In this document: piece after piece, positions 18,927 through 28,059 of the stretch
Position numbering within the stretch: position 1 is the stretch's first letter
Layout of the letters: each line of letters starts with the position of its first letter
Assembly (NCBI GenBank): GCA_947504705.1
Contig: CANNIA010000001.1
Span: 62,001-126,000 of the forward strand
Reading direction: 5' to 3'
Length of the DNA stretch: 64,000 nucleotides
Source: Paracoccaceae bacterium
GTDB lineage: Bacteria; Pseudomonadota; Alphaproteobacteria; Rhodobacterales; Rhodobacteraceae
Position numbers and translations under genes: made by a program
The notes under the pieces: generated by a model
Databases searched by the model: none
What the model saw: only the letters and a program-made list of their open reading frames with translations
Told to the model about the DNA's origin: nothing

Positions 18927-19730
18927 TCAGCCCTGACCCCAGACATAGACGGCGGCGAACAAGAACAGCCAGACCACGTCAACAAAGTGCCAGTACCAGG
19001 CGGCGGCTTCAAAGCCGACATGCTGCTCGGGGGTGAAATGGCCCTTGAGCGCGCGGATCAGGCAGACCGTCAGGAAGATCGTCCCGATAAGGACGTGGAA
19101 CCCGTGGAAGCCGGTCGCCATGAAGAAGCTTGCGCCATAGATGTTGCCCGCAAACCCAAAGCTCGCGTGGCTGTATTCGAAAGCCTGCATCCCGGTGAAG
19201 ACCACACCCAGCATGATCGACAGGATCAGCCCATTGACCAGGTCCTTGCGGTTGTTCTCGTGCACCAGCGCGTGGTGCGCCCATGTGGCAGCGCAGCCCG
19301 ACAAAAGCAGGATCAGCGTGTTCATGAAGGGCAGGTGCCAGGGGTCAAAGGTCTCGATCCCGGCGGGCGGCCAGACGCCGTCGATATGCGGGCTGTCCGG
19401 CCCCATCGGATACATGCGGTGCTTGAAGAAGGTCCAGAACCAGGCCGAGAAGAACATCACTTCCGACATGATGAACAGGATGAAGCCATAGCGCAGGCCA
19501 AGGCGGACAACTGGGGTATGATCGCCGACCTGGCTTTCATGCACCACTTCCGACCACCAGGCGAACATGACGTAAAGGACCCCGGCAAAGCCGATCAGAC
19601 CCATCCAGGGGCCCGAGCCGTGCATCCACAGCACAGCGCCGTACAGCATGATGAAACCGGCAAGCGCGCCAAGAAGCGGCCAGATCGACGGCGGCAGGAC
19701 GTGGTAGTCGTGGTTCTTTGCGTGGGCCAT
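18927..19730 (-). CDS. ctaE: Cytochrome c oxidase subunit III
   Basis: Seven-helix subunit III of an aa3-type oxidase, which supports proton uptake and turnover stability. The 267 residues start [19 protein letters not shown], carry [11 protein letters not shown] and [11 protein letters not shown], and end [25 protein letters not shown], all strongly conserved. It is preceded by ctaG and followed by the SURF1 gene. Subunit I (ctaD) is not in the window. Confidence 0.98.
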   Translation of the reverse strand: MAHAKNHDYHVLPPSIWPLLGALAGFIMLYGAVLWMHGSGPWMGLIGFAGVLYVMFAWWSEVVHESQVGDHTPVVRLGLRYGFILFIMSEVMFFSAWFWTFFKHRMYPMGPDSPHIDGVWPPAGIETFDPWHLPFMNTLILLLSGCAATWAHHALVHENNRKDLVNGLILSIMLGVVFTGMQAFEYSHASFGFAGNIYGASFFMATGFHGFHVLIGTIFLTVCLIRALKGHFTPEQHVGFEAAAWYWHFVDVVWLFLFAAVYVWGQG

Positions 19731-19753
19731 GGCCGACGTCTCCCTTGTTCTTC

Positions 19754-20347
19754 TCAGTTCACCACGGCGGTCGATGCCGGGGCGGGTGTTTCAAGCGCGG
19801 CCTGTTCTTGCGGCAGCGGTGTTTCGTGGAAGGTATAGCTCAGCACGATCTCATGCACAAACTGCCCTTCGGGGTCTTTGACGATTTCCGGATCGACAAA
19901 GAATGTCACCGGCATCTGGACCGTCTCACCCGGCTGCAGCACCTGCTCGGTAAAGCAAAAGCAGTCGATCTTGGTGAAATAGCCGCCAGCGGCATCCGGG
20001 AAGACGTTGAAACTTGCCGTCCCCCCGATGACCCGGTTCGTCGGGTTATGCGCCTCGTAAAATGCCAGGACGGTTTCACCGATCCGCACATCGACCGACC
20101 GGACCACCGGCTTGAAGGTCCAGGGCATGCCTGCTTCAAGCGAGGCATCGAACCGGACCTTAACCGTCTGATCCAAAATCAGATCTGATCCGGAATCCGC
20201 CACCGACGGGGTTCCGGCATAACCGGTCGTCTTGCAGAACCAGTCGTAGAAGGGCACCGCCGCAAAGGACAGCGACACCATCACCACAACCACGCCGACC
20301 AGTTTCGCCAGCGTCCGGTTGTTGCCCTGAAGCCTGCGGAAAATCAC
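19754..20347 (-). CDS. ctaG: Cytochrome oxidase copper assembly protein CtaG/Cox11
   Basis: Membrane-anchored copper chaperone that builds the CuB centre of subunit I. The 197 residues have one N-terminal helix (about 13-33), the family segment [16 protein letters not shown], and the copper motif CFCF with Cys129 and Cys131, followed by [19 protein letters not shown]. It overlaps the preceding 63-residue gene by four bases. Confidence 0.97.
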   Translation of the reverse strand: MIFRRLQGNNRTLAKLVGVVVVMVSLSFAAVPFYDWFCKTTGYAGTPSVADSGSDLILDQTVKVRFDASLEAGMPWTFKPVVRSVDVRIGETVLAFYEAHNPTNRVIGGTASFNVFPDAAGGYFTKIDCFCFTEQVLQPGETVQMPVTFFVDPEIVKDPEGQFVHEIVLSYTFHETPLPQEQAALETPAPASTAVVN

Positions 20348-20535
20348 GGCTGCACCTTCGCCGGTTCGGCCTGCGGATCGACCGTTTGATCAGCCCCCTG
20401 CATCGGTTCGCCATGCATCACCTTGACGACCGTCAGCGCGAATACCAACGCCACGAAAGCTGCAAGCGTCAGGCCCACGCCAAGGTTACGGCTGAACCTG
20501 CGCTTGTGCATCTCATGCGGTTCACGAAACGTCAT
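20344..20535 (-). CDS. Small CoxF-like membrane protein (63 aa)
   Basis: Single-helix protein between ctaB and ctaG. It has a polar, basic N-terminus ([15 protein letters not shown]), one membrane helix at about 19-38 and an acidic, Pro/Gln-rich tail. The ATG at 20535 follows the ctaB stop after one base and the stop overlaps ctaG by four. Such small proteins are usual at this spot in Rhodobacterales oxidase clusters and are sometimes labelled CoxF; the role is presumed to be oxidase assembly. Confidence 0.75.
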   Translation of the reverse strand: MTFREPHEMHKRRFSRNLGVGLTLAAFVALVFALTVVKVMHGEPMQGADQTVDPQAEPAKVQP

Positions 20536-20536
20536 C

Positions 20537-21481
20537 TTACCAGCCCCCAAGCCCATAGGGCTTTAGCGCGGCCTCGGCCAGGAAGGCGGCGAAATGCAGG
20601 AAAAGGTACAGCAGCGAAAAGCTGAAAAAGCCCTTTTCGGTCCCGTATTTATCAGTGCCCGCGACAGACTCGTCTCGACGCCAGATCCGGACAGCCCCAA
20701 TCACAAAGCCCGCGTTCAGCACCACCGCAACCGCCAGCGTCAACGGCCCGCCGATCGAGGTCAGCGCCGCCCAGATCGCGACCGGCGCCAAGAGCAGCGT
20801 GTAGACCAGAATATGCGCCCTCGTCGCCTTGCGGCCATGGGTGACCGTCAGCATCGGGACGCCTGCGGCGTGGTAATCTTCCTTCATGAACAGTGCCAGC
20901 GCCCAGAAATGCGGCGGCGTCCACATGAAGATCAGCGCGAACATCAGGACCGCTTCCATCGAAACGCTGCCCGTTGCCGCAACCCAGCCGATCATCGGCG
21001 GAAAGGCCCCGGCCGCGCCCCCGATCACGATGTTCTGTGGGGTCGAGCGCTTAAGCCACATCGAATAGACGACGGCATAGAAGAAGATCGTAAAGGCCAA
21101 AAGCCCCGCTGCCAGGAAGTTGGTCGCCAGCCCCAGCATGACAACGCTGATGCCCGACAGCGCCACCCCGATCCCCAGCGCCTCGCCCGCCTGGACGCGG
21201 CCGGTTGGCACCGGGCGGCCCTGCGTGCGTTTCATCACCGCGTCTATATCGGCATCCCACCACATGTTCAAAGCCCCCGAAGCCCCTGCCCCAAGTGCTA
21301 TGAACAGGATCGCCGCAAAGCCTTCGACCGGATTCAAGCCGACCGGCGCAACCAGCAGGCCCACCAGTGCGGTGAACACGACAAGCGACATCACGCGCGG
21401 CTTCAGAAGCTGCACGTAATCCCCGAACCCCGGCTCATAGGGGGTATCGGTCTCGCTCTGATATGCACCCAGCTCGCTCAT
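20537..21481 (-). CDS. ctaB: Protoheme IX farnesyltransferase (heme O synthase)
   Basis: UbiA-family prenyltransferase that attaches a farnesyl group to heme B, giving heme O, the precursor of heme A. About eight membrane helices; the prenyl-diphosphate motif NMWWDADID (72-80) followed by [12 protein letters not shown] is intact. I chose [10 protein letters not shown] at 21481 as start (314 residues); the frame is open 16 codons further. It lies between ctaC and the CoxF-like gene. Confidence 0.96.
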   Translation of the reverse strand: MSELGAYQSETDTPYEPGFGDYVQLLKPRVMSLVVFTALVGLLVAPVGLNPVEGFAAILFIALGAGASGALNMWWDADIDAVMKRTQGRPVPTGRVQAGEALGIGVALSGISVVMLGLATNFLAAGLLAFTIFFYAVVYSMWLKRSTPQNIVIGGAAGAFPPMIGWVAATGSVSMEAVLMFALIFMWTPPHFWALALFMKEDYHAAGVPMLTVTHGRKATRAHILVYTLLLAPVAIWAALTSIGGPLTLAVAVVLNAGFVIGAVRIWRRDESVAGTDKYGTEKGFFSFSLLYLFLHFAAFLAEAALKPYGLGGW

Positions 21482-21557
21482 TCCGGTCCCGGACCTGTCT
21501 TGAGGATACGGGGCCCGACCCGTGGCCAAGCCCCGTCTCGCATTCGAAGCCCCGGCC

Positions 21558-22511
21558 TCAGTCGTTCGAGGCCACTTCCGTCGTTGCAGCAGTACCGATG
21601 CTGGAAAGCTTCACGTCGCCGGCTTTGGCCTTTACCAGCCATTCGGCATAGGAGGCCTCCGAGACGACTTTGACTGTGATCGGCATGTACGCATGGCGCT
21701 GCCCGCAGATTTCCGAGCATTGACCGAAATAGATGCCTTCCTTCTCAGCCTTGAACCACAGAGCGGCGGTCCGGCCCGGCACAGCGTCCTGCATCACGCC
21801 AAAGGCCGGAACTTTCCAGGAATGGATCACGTCGGTGGCAGTCACCTGCACGACGATGATTTTGCCCACTGGGACGACAACGGCAGTGTCGGTCGCCAGA
21901 AGGAACTGATCCTTGGTATATCCAAAGTATTCCAGCTTCTTGATGGCTGCATCGGTCAGCACCATCGGGGTGCCCATGGGTTGATCATCCCCCCAGCCTG
22001 CGGCCGGGTCGTTGATCTTGTAGTCCCCGTCGACGAGATAGCTGTCGAAGGCAACGCCCTCGTCAACATATTCATATGACCAGTACCACTGGTTGCCGAT
22101 CGCCTTGATCGTCACTTCACCAACCGGAGTTTCCTGCTGCTTGAACAGGATTGGCAGCGAGAAGGCCCCGATGGTCACAAGGATCACGACCGGGATCAGC
22201 GTCCATGCAACTTCCAGCGGCGAGTTGTGGGTGAACCGTGCCGGCTTCGGATTGGCCTTCGCGTTGAACCGAACCATCACGTAGATCAAGAGAAGCGTGA
22301 CGAAGATCACGATTCCGGTGATGATGTACAGGATCATCCAGTCAAGCCAGTGGATATCCGAAGCAAGCTCGGTCGCCGCAGGCTGAAAATCCATCCCGCC
22401 GGGCAAGGGTTGCCCAATAATCTCAAGGGCTTGCTGCGCAAAGGCCGAGGTTGCGGCCAGCGTGGCGACCCCAGCCGCCGCAATCCCGTACATCACTGTC
22501 GAAAGGCGCAT
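21558..22511 (-). CDS. ctaC: Cytochrome c oxidase subunit II
   Basis: Subunit II carries the periplasmic CuA centre that accepts electrons from cytochrome c. The 317 residues have a signal peptide (cleavage after TSAFA, about residue 25), two membrane helices (about 57-80 and 100-122), and the CuA ligands His230, Cys265, Glu267, Cys269, His273 and Met276 in [12 protein letters not shown]. First gene of the oxidase cluster; a 167-bp divergent spacer separates it from the hydrolase gene. Confidence 0.98.
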   Translation of the reverse strand: MRLSTVMYGIAAAGVATLAATSAFAQQALEIIGQPLPGGMDFQPAATELASDIHWLDWMILYIITGIVIFVTLLLIYVMVRFNAKANPKPARFTHNSPLEVAWTLIPVVILVTIGAFSLPILFKQQETPVGEVTIKAIGNQWYWSYEYVDEGVAFDSYLVDGDYKINDPAAGWGDDQPMGTPMVLTDAAIKKLEYFGYTKDQFLLATDTAVVVPVGKIIVVQVTATDVIHSWKVPAFGVMQDAVPGRTAALWFKAEKEGIYFGQCSEICGQRHAYMPITVKVVSEASYAEWLVKAKAGDVKLSSIGTAATTEVASND

Positions 22512-22678
22512 ATTTCATATCCCGTTTGCGTCGCGGTCAAAGACCGCCTCGACGGGACCACCTGACCGGCAGAATCCCGCTATTTCCCACGGACCTCAAA
22601 CCATATTAGCTTGGCCGCGACAAGCAAAACCATCGCGCCGGAAGCCGGGCCTTTGGTCGCAGGAGAAGAGAGTGCCCC

Positions 22679-23485
22679 ATGACTTTCCTGAAACTAAGCT
22701 TCGTCCTCTTCAGCTCCCTCTACCTCGCCGCTGCCGGGGGCATGTTCCTTCTGCAGCGCAGCCTGCAGTACTTTCCCACCCACCGCGACCCCGCACCCGA
22801 TGCGCTTGGCCTGACCGGCGTCACCCGCCAGACCCTGACCACGCCCGACGGAGAAACCTTGATCCTCTGGTATGCCCCGCCCGCCGCAGGCCGCCCGGTT
22901 ATCCTGTTTCTGCACGGCAATGGCGGTGAGATCGCCGACCGCGCCGACCGCTTCTCCCTTTATCAAACCCAAGGCTACGGCGTCGCCTTCCTGTCCTGGC
23001 GTGGCTATGGCGGTTCTTCCGGCAAACCCAGCGAATCCGGCCTTCTGATCGACGCCAAGACCGCCTATGACCACCTGCGCGCCCAAGGCACCGCTGCCGA
23101 CCACATCATCCTTGTCGGCGAAAGCCTCGGCACCGGCCCCGCCGTCCAGACCGCAGCCCGCAATCCCCTGGGCGCGCTGATCCTTGAGGCCCCCTACTCC
23201 GCCGCCGTCGACATCGCCCGCGCACAGTACCCTTGGCTGCCCGTGGGCCTCCTCATGCTGGACCAATACCGCTCCCGCGATCACATCGCCCAGGTCCGCG
23301 CGCCGCTTCTGATCCTGCATGGCGAGGGCGATCAGGTGATCCCCTACCCGTCCGGCAAATACCTCTTCAGCCTGGCGCAAGAGCCCAAGACCTTCCTCTC
23401 CCTCGGCCCCATCGGGCACGAGGCACTGTCCGACCTCGCCACATGGAAGGTCGAGGCCAAGTTCATCGACCGGCTCTTTCCGTAG
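22679..23485 (+). CDS. Membrane-anchored alpha/beta hydrolase (BEM46/ABHD13-like)
   Basis: 268-residue serine hydrolase with an N-terminal hydrophobic anchor (about 5-25) followed by LLQRSLQYFPT. Catalytic features are the oxyanion segment FLHGNGGE, the nucleophile elbow GESLGTG, an acid in ILHGEGDQVIP and His in IGHEAL. This is the arrangement of ABHD13/BEM46 proteins, whose substrates are mostly unknown. It is divergent from ctaC and is a paralogue of the gene at 27174-27998. Confidence 0.88.
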   Translation: MTFLKLSFVLFSSLYLAAAGGMFLLQRSLQYFPTHRDPAPDALGLTGVTRQTLTTPDGETLILWYAPPAAGRPVILFLHGNGGEIADRADRFSLYQTQGYGVAFLSWRGYGGSSGKPSESGLLIDAKTAYDHLRAQGTAADHIILVGESLGTGPAVQTAARNPLGALILEAPYSAAVDIARAQYPWLPVGLLMLDQYRSRDHIAQVRAPLLILHGEGDQVIPYPSGKYLFSLAQEPKTFLSLGPIGHEALSDLATWKVEAKFIDRLFP

Positions 23486-23512
23486 TAATCGGTCCCTGCG
23501 CCGCCGAAAGCC

Positions 23513-23550
23513 CCTGCGCCTTTCCGGTAACCCTGTGCCTTTCCGGTAAC
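23513..23550. repeat. 19-nt tandem repeat upstream of the autotransporter gene
   Basis: Two adjacent 19-nt units, CCTGYGCCTTTCCGGTAAC, occupy 23513-23531 and 23532-23550 and differ at one position. They lie about 100 bases before the chosen ATG. Spacing near two helical turns would suit a DNA-binding protein. No convincing promoter was identified between them and the gene, though TATAGG at about 23626-23631 could be a -10. Confidence 0.55.
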
Positions 23551-23650
23551 AGTGCGAGTGATCGCGTCAGCATTCGTGTCAGGCCCCTTATTGGCCCGCG
23601 CGCAAGCTGCGCAACATATTCGCAGATATAGGATTCTTTCTGGAGCATTC

Positions 23651-26545
23651 ATGCCAAACGCCGTTCACTGCCTGTCTGCCTTTCGGCGTGCCAGCTTCAG
23701 AATCCTTACCGTGATTGCAGCGCTTGCGCTGCCGATCCTGACCCCCGACACCGCAGAGGCCGCAACGGCAGCGCAATGTTATGATCCTGCGAACGCCCAG
23801 ACCGTGGGTCAGGCTGGCTGGACCGGATGTGAGGGCATGTACATCGTCAGGAACCGGGCCGAATTGGGGGCGGGCGTCGGCGCCGGGTTCAAGTTCACTG
23901 TCGCGGCCGTCGATTATACCTTTGCCGATGGCCCGAACCGGATCTTCACCGGCCAGGTCACGGACATGACGTTCCTGTTCGAGTCTACAAGCTTCAACGG
24001 TGACATCGGCTATTGGGACACGTCCAACGTGACCAGTATGGTAGGCATGTTCGCCGATTCGACCGCGTTCAACCAGGACATCGGCGGCTGGAATACGTCC
24101 AGCGTGACCGATATGATCTACATGTTCGCCTTTGCCCCGTTCAACCAGGACATCGGTGGCTGGGATACGTCCAGCGTGACCGAGATGAGCTACATGTTCA
24201 TCTTTACCCCGTTCAACCAGGACATCGGCGACTGGGATACGTCCAGAGTGACCAATATGGGCCAAATGTTCGATAGTGCGTCCGCGTTCAACCAGGACAT
24301 CGGCGGCTGGGACACGTCCAGCGTGACCAATATGCAACTCATGTTCGCCGATTCGACCGCGTTCAACCAGGACATCGGCGGCTGGAATACGTCCAGCGTG
24401 ACCAATATGGTCCGAATGTTCCGCGGTACGACCGCCTTCAATCAGGACCTGTCGTCCTGGAACGTCTCCCTGATCCCGTCCAAGCCCCTGGATTTCGACT
24501 TGGGCGCGACCTCCTGGTCGGACCCCGCATGGCGGCCGCAATGGGCGACCCGGGGCACGACGCTGCTGACAAGTGTCACCTCGCCCGATGCCAACGGCGC
24601 CTATGGGGTTGGCGATATCATCGCCGTCGTTGTCACCTTAAACCAGCCGGTCGGTGTGTTCGATCCGGGCTCGGCCGGCCCGCTGGAACTGCGGCTTGAA
24701 ACCGGTACGACCGATCAGGTGGCCACCTATGTCTCCGGCAGCGGCACGTCGAAGCTGCGCTTTGAATATACCGTCATGGCTGGCGACGAAAGCGCCGACC
24801 TTGACTATGCCTCGACCAGCGCGCTGGAGCTGAACGGGCTGGAAATCCGCAACGGCGACGCAACGGTGGCGGCCACCACCCTGCCAGCCCCCGGCGCGGC
24901 CGGGTCACTGGGCGCGAACAAGGCCATCGTCATCGATAGAATCCCGACGGTCGAAATCACCGGCGCACCCGCTGCCGTAAACTCGACCGCCGCCTTCTCG
25001 GTGAGCATCGTCTTTTCCGAACCCGTGGTCAGCATTGACGCGGGTGACATCACCGTTGCCAACGGCGCGGCGAGCAATCTGTTGTCCTTGGACGGCGGGG
25101 TCACCTGGACCACCAACATCACCCCGGACGGCAATGGCAACATCACGATCGACGTGGCGGCGGCTGTTGTTACGGATTACGCAGGCAACGACAACACCGC
25201 CGCAGCGCAGGTGGTCGTGACCTATGACACCGGCATCCCCAGCGTCGAAATCACCGGCCCCACAGACATTGTCGTCGGGAATTTTGCGGTGACCCTGACC
25301 TTCTCGGAACCGGTGACCGGGCTGGCCGAGGGTGACATCACCGTCACCGGCGGCACAGTCGTGGCAAGCTCGCTTGCGGGCAGCGGCGACACCTACACGG
25401 TCGACATCGCCCCCGATCTGGGCAGTCTGGTTCAGGTCTCTCTGGCTGCTGACATGGTCGTGGATGCTGCGAGTAACGGCAACGTGGCCTCCAACACCTT
25501 CGAGATCCAGGCCGGGTCTGCCGCCAGCGAGTTCGAGGCCAAGAAGGATGAGATCCGCCGCATCATCCGCGACGACGCCCGCCGGATGCTTTCCAGTGCC
25601 ATCGACTTCAACCAGAACCACGTCAGGTCCGCCCGCGACCGGTTCCGCGCCTCGCAAGCGATGGCCGCAGGCGAGGCCGAGCGCAGCGCCAATGTGCCCT
25701 TCGATGTCACCGGCGGGATCGAGGCGGATGGCCTGACCCTCTCGACCAGCGGCAGCTTCTACGGTCAGGTAGGCAGCGCCGATGGCGCGACCCGCCGCAT
25801 CACCTTTGGCGACTTTGACCTGCGCCGGGATGAGGACGGCTCGACCACCGCCACCTTCCGCGCCAATGTCGCGTGGGAGCGGATGTTGTCGGACCGCACG
25901 ATGCTCGGCTACTATGTCGGTGCCGAAGTCGGCCAGTCGCAGATCAAGGACAGCTTCACCGGCAAGCGCAAAGGCTATGGCCTGAACGCCGGGGCATATG
26001 TCGTCTCGGACCTTGGCCAAAGGGTGACGGCTGACGGCTTCCTCGCCCTTGGCATTGGCCGCCACCAGATCGACCTGACCGATGGCATCCTGACGGTGAA
26101 TGGCGACTACGACACCGCCAGCGCCATCGCCGGGGCCAGCCTTTCCGGTCTGGTCGAGTTCCAGGGCTTCACCCTTTCCCCCGAACTGTCCGCCGTCTGG
26201 GGACGCATGGACATCGGCGAGGTCGGCTTTACCGGTTACGCTTACGGCACCTCGGACAGCACCCTCTCGCTGGACTCCGGTCAGGTGACGCTGGCCAACC
26301 TCGCGCTTGCCACCGAAATCCGGATCCCGCTGATCCCCGGCAGCGACACGACGATGCTGACCCTGTCACCCAAGTTCTTCTGCCAGCGGGTCGATACCGA
26401 CAAGGAATGCAACGCAGGCGGTAGTGTCGGCTTCAGCCACAACTCAACCGACGGCCTGACCAAGGTGAACGCCCTGATCGGGGCGGACAGGTTCAACGGT
26501 AACACCCAGACCAGCCTCAGCTTCAATGTGGAGCACCGGTTCTGA
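23651..26545 (+). CDS. Autotransporter-like surface protein with BspA (DUF285) repeats and Ig-like domains
   Basis: Predicted secreted surface protein of 964 residues. In order: a signal peptide ending near TAEA (about residue 37) and a short N-domain with two Cys. Next come six and a half BspA/DUF285 repeats of 24-25 residues (115 to about 275; consensus [16 protein letters not shown]). Three Ig-like/cadherin-like modules follow (about 308-430, 431-528, 529-620; each later one opens with VEITG), then a charged helical linker (about 624-690). The last 270 residues alternate like an outer-membrane beta-barrel and end in Phe (VEHRF), the usual BAM recognition end. This reads as a type V autotransporter whose passenger is an adhesin-like repeat domain. 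The start at 23651 is preceded by TGGAG and gives a complete signal peptide. It is transcribed alone, followed by a convergent deaminase. The ligand is unknown. Confidence 0.85.
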   Translation: MPNAVHCLSAFRRASFRILTVIAALALPILTPDTAEAATAAQCYDPANAQTVGQAGWTGCEGMYIVRNRAELGAGVGAGFKFTVAAVDYTFADGPNRIFTGQVTDMTFLFESTSFNGDIGYWDTSNVTSMVGMFADSTAFNQDIGGWNTSSVTDMIYMFAFAPFNQDIGGWDTSSVTEMSYMFIFTPFNQDIGDWDTSRVTNMGQMFDSASAFNQDIGGWDTSSVTNMQLMFADSTAFNQDIGGWNTSSVTNMVRMFRGTTAFNQDLSSWNVSLIPSKPLDFDLGATSWSDPAWRPQWATRGTTLLTSVTSPDANGAYGVGDIIAVVVTLNQPVGVFDPGSAGPLELRLETGTTDQVATYVSGSGTSKLRFEYTVMAGDESADLDYASTSALELNGLEIRNGDATVAATTLPAPGAAGSLGANKAIVIDRIPTVEITGAPAAVNSTAAFSVSIVFSEPVVSIDAGDITVANGAASNLLSLDGGVTWTTNITPDGNGNITIDVAAAVVTDYAGNDNTAAAQVVVTYDTGIPSVEITGPTDIVVGNFAVTLTFSEPVTGLAEGDITVTGGTVVASSLAGSGDTYTVDIAPDLGSLVQVSLAADMVVDAASNGNVASNTFEIQAGSAASEFEAKKDEIRRIIRDDARRMLSSAIDFNQNHVRSARDRFRASQAMAAGEAERSANVPFDVTGGIEADGLTLSTSGSFYGQVGSADGATRRITFGDFDLRRDEDGSTTATFRANVAWERMLSDRTMLGYYVGAEVGQSQIKDSFTGKRKGYGLNAGAYVVSDLGQRVTADGFLALGIGRHQIDLTDGILTVNGDYDTASAIAGASLSGLVEFQGFTLSPELSAVWGRMDIGEVGFTGYAYGTSDSTLSLDSGQVTLANLALATEIRIPLIPGSDTTMLTLSPKFFCQRVDTDKECNAGGSVGFSHNSTDGLTKVNALIGADRFNGNTQTSLSFNVEHRF
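23993..24436 (+). repeat. BspA-type coding repeats (six units of 72-75 nt)
   Basis: Six in-frame units of 25, 24, 24, 25, 25 and 25 codons encode FNQDIGGW-type repeats, followed by a partial seventh. The DNA is more alike than the protein needs: 63 bases at 24047-24109 recur without a difference at 24341-24403, four units later. This suggests recent duplication or gene conversion within the array. Confidence 0.9.
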
Positions 26546-26552
26546 AGGTCAA

Positions 26553-27056
26553 CTAACCCTGCCAGAACCCCCGGTGCGGGGCCAGAAGCTCCTCTTCCAG
26601 TTCCGGGAAAGGCCCATGCACGTCGATCACCTTCTGGCCTGCCGCCAACACGCGGCGGGCCGGAAGATGCATCGTCGGGTTCTCCGGGTCTGCCCCGGTC
26701 ATCGCCAGAAGGGCGGTTTCCTCGTAGCCATAAACCAGCCGCCCGATATTCGCCCAATACATGGTGCCTGCGCACATCGCACAAGGCTCACCGGTTGAAA
26801 CCAGCGTGCAGCCCCACAGAAACTCCGGCGAATAGGCCTCCGCCGCACGGCGGGCCAATTCGGTCTCGGCATGCTTGACCGAATTGATATTGCCCTGCCG
26901 CATCAGGATTTGACCATCCGGGCCAACCAGCACCGCACCAAAGGGATGATGCCCATGCGCGATCACCGAAACCGCCACCTCGCCCGCCACGCGCAGATGG
27001 GCAACCATCTCTTCCCGGCTCATCGGGGGCAGGCCCCCGGTCACATCCGCAGCCAT
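26553..27056 (-). CDS. Cytidine/guanine deaminase-family nucleoside deaminase
   Basis: 167-residue zinc deaminase of the CDA fold. The catalytic motif HAE (in VKHAETELA) and the second zinc motif PCAMC (GEPCAMCAGTMYW) are intact. Length and the YWANIGRLVYG segment suit a guanine-deaminase-like or tRNA-adenosine-deaminase-like protein, not cytidine deaminase; the substrate is unclear. I set the start at 27056 because AGGAGG lies seven bases upstream; the frame is open far beyond but only as shadow coding. Convergent with the autotransporter gene, seven bases apart. Confidence 0.88.
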   Translation of the reverse strand: MAADVTGGLPPMSREEMVAHLRVAGEVAVSVIAHGHHPFGAVLVGPDGQILMRQGNINSVKHAETELARRAAEAYSPEFLWGCTLVSTGEPCAMCAGTMYWANIGRLVYGYEETALLAMTGADPENPTMHLPARRVLAAGQKVIDVHGPFPELEEELLAPHRGFWQG

Positions 27057-27173
27057 GCAATCCCTCCTGAATGACCCCGACACCCTATCACCCAAACCCG
27101 GCCCCGCAACCGCCCAGCCTTGCAGCCAACCTGTCTCCAGCTTAGCTTTTCCCCGCGTTTCAAGGATGCACAA

Positions 27174-27998
27174 ATGATTGCCGCCCGCTTTCTCCCTTTC
27201 ACCGCTATTTTCGCCGGTCTCGCAGCGCTCTACATTCTGGCTGTTGCAACACTCTTCCTTGTCCAGCGTCAGCTCATCTACTCCCCCACCAACAACGCCC
27301 CGTCCCCTGCCAATGCGGGTTTCGCAGGCACAACCGAATACAAGCTGACCGCCGCCGACGGCACCCGAATTGTCCTTTGGTATGCGCCCGCCAAACCCGG
27401 CGCGCCGACCATCCTCTACTTCCAGGGCAAGGGCGGCGAGATTGCCGACCGTCCGCAACGCTGGGCCGCCTATCGCGCCGCCGGGCTGGGCACCGCCTTC
27501 CTCAGTTATCGCGGCTATGGTGGCAGTCAGGGCTCGCCGACCGAAACCGGCCTGCATCAGGACGCCGATGCCGCCTATGACTGGCTCATGTCGCAGGGCG
27601 TCCCGCCCGACCAGATTGTCGTCGTGGGGGAATCCCTCGGCACCGGTATTGCCGCCCGCCTTGTCGCCGACAAACAGACCGGAGCCTTGATCCTTGAAGC
27701 CCCCTACACCTCGGTCGCCGATGTAGCCGCCCGACGCTTCCCTTGGCTTCCTGCGCGCCTTCTGATCCTTGACCCCTTCCCCTCGCTTGACCGCATCCGC
27801 AAGGTAGACGAACCGCTGCTCATCCTGCACGGCACTGCCGACACGCGGGTTCCAACCGCGATGAGCCAAGACCTTCTGGAAGCCGCCGCCGGTCCGAAAG
27901 AAATCGTCATCTTCCCCGGCAAGGGTCACGTCGATCTCTTCGGCCCCGACCTCTGGGCAAGGGAACTCCAGTTCATCGCCCGCCAATTCCCCGGCTAA
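27174..27998 (+). CDS. Alpha/beta hydrolase paralogue with altered oxyanion motif
   Basis: 274-residue membrane-anchored hydrolase (helix about 8-30, then LVQRQLIYSPT), clearly paralogous to the protein at 22679-23485: both contain LWYAP, GGEIADR, GYGGS, VGESLGTG and GALILEAPY. The nucleophile Ser and the C-terminal His (GKGHVDLFG) are present. However, HGNGG of the paralogue is QGKGG here, so the usual His-Gly of the oxyanion hole is lost. AAGG upstream supports the ATG at 27174. Function unknown. Confidence 0.85.
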   Translation: MIAARFLPFTAIFAGLAALYILAVATLFLVQRQLIYSPTNNAPSPANAGFAGTTEYKLTAADGTRIVLWYAPAKPGAPTILYFQGKGGEIADRPQRWAAYRAAGLGTAFLSYRGYGGSQGSPTETGLHQDADAAYDWLMSQGVPPDQIVVVGESLGTGIAARLVADKQTGALILEAPYTSVADVAARRFPWLPARLLILDPFPSLDRIRKVDEPLLILHGTADTRVPTAMSQDLLEAAAGPKEIVIFPGKGHVDLFGPDLWARELQFIARQFPG

Positions 27999-28059
27999 GC
28001 GGCTTGCGGCCCCCCGGCGCGCAGCCTACCTATTGCCGAACCGCCGCCAAGGACATCCC

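Noticed and set aside
23993-24436. Regular repeats considered as a CRISPR array
   Set aside because: Units are in-frame coding repeats of 72-75 bases without unique spacers.
24905-26065. Long open frame (386 codons) on the minus strand opposite the autotransporter barrel
   Set aside because: Low-complexity Gly/Ala/Asp product with no start site or family pattern; it mirrors GC-rich codons of the plus-strand gene, whose domains are clear.
27057-27986. Upstream extension of the deaminase frame to 477 codons
   Set aside because: The extension overlaps the hydrolase gene antisense, while an AGGAGG site and a natural deaminase N-terminus mark 27056 as the start.
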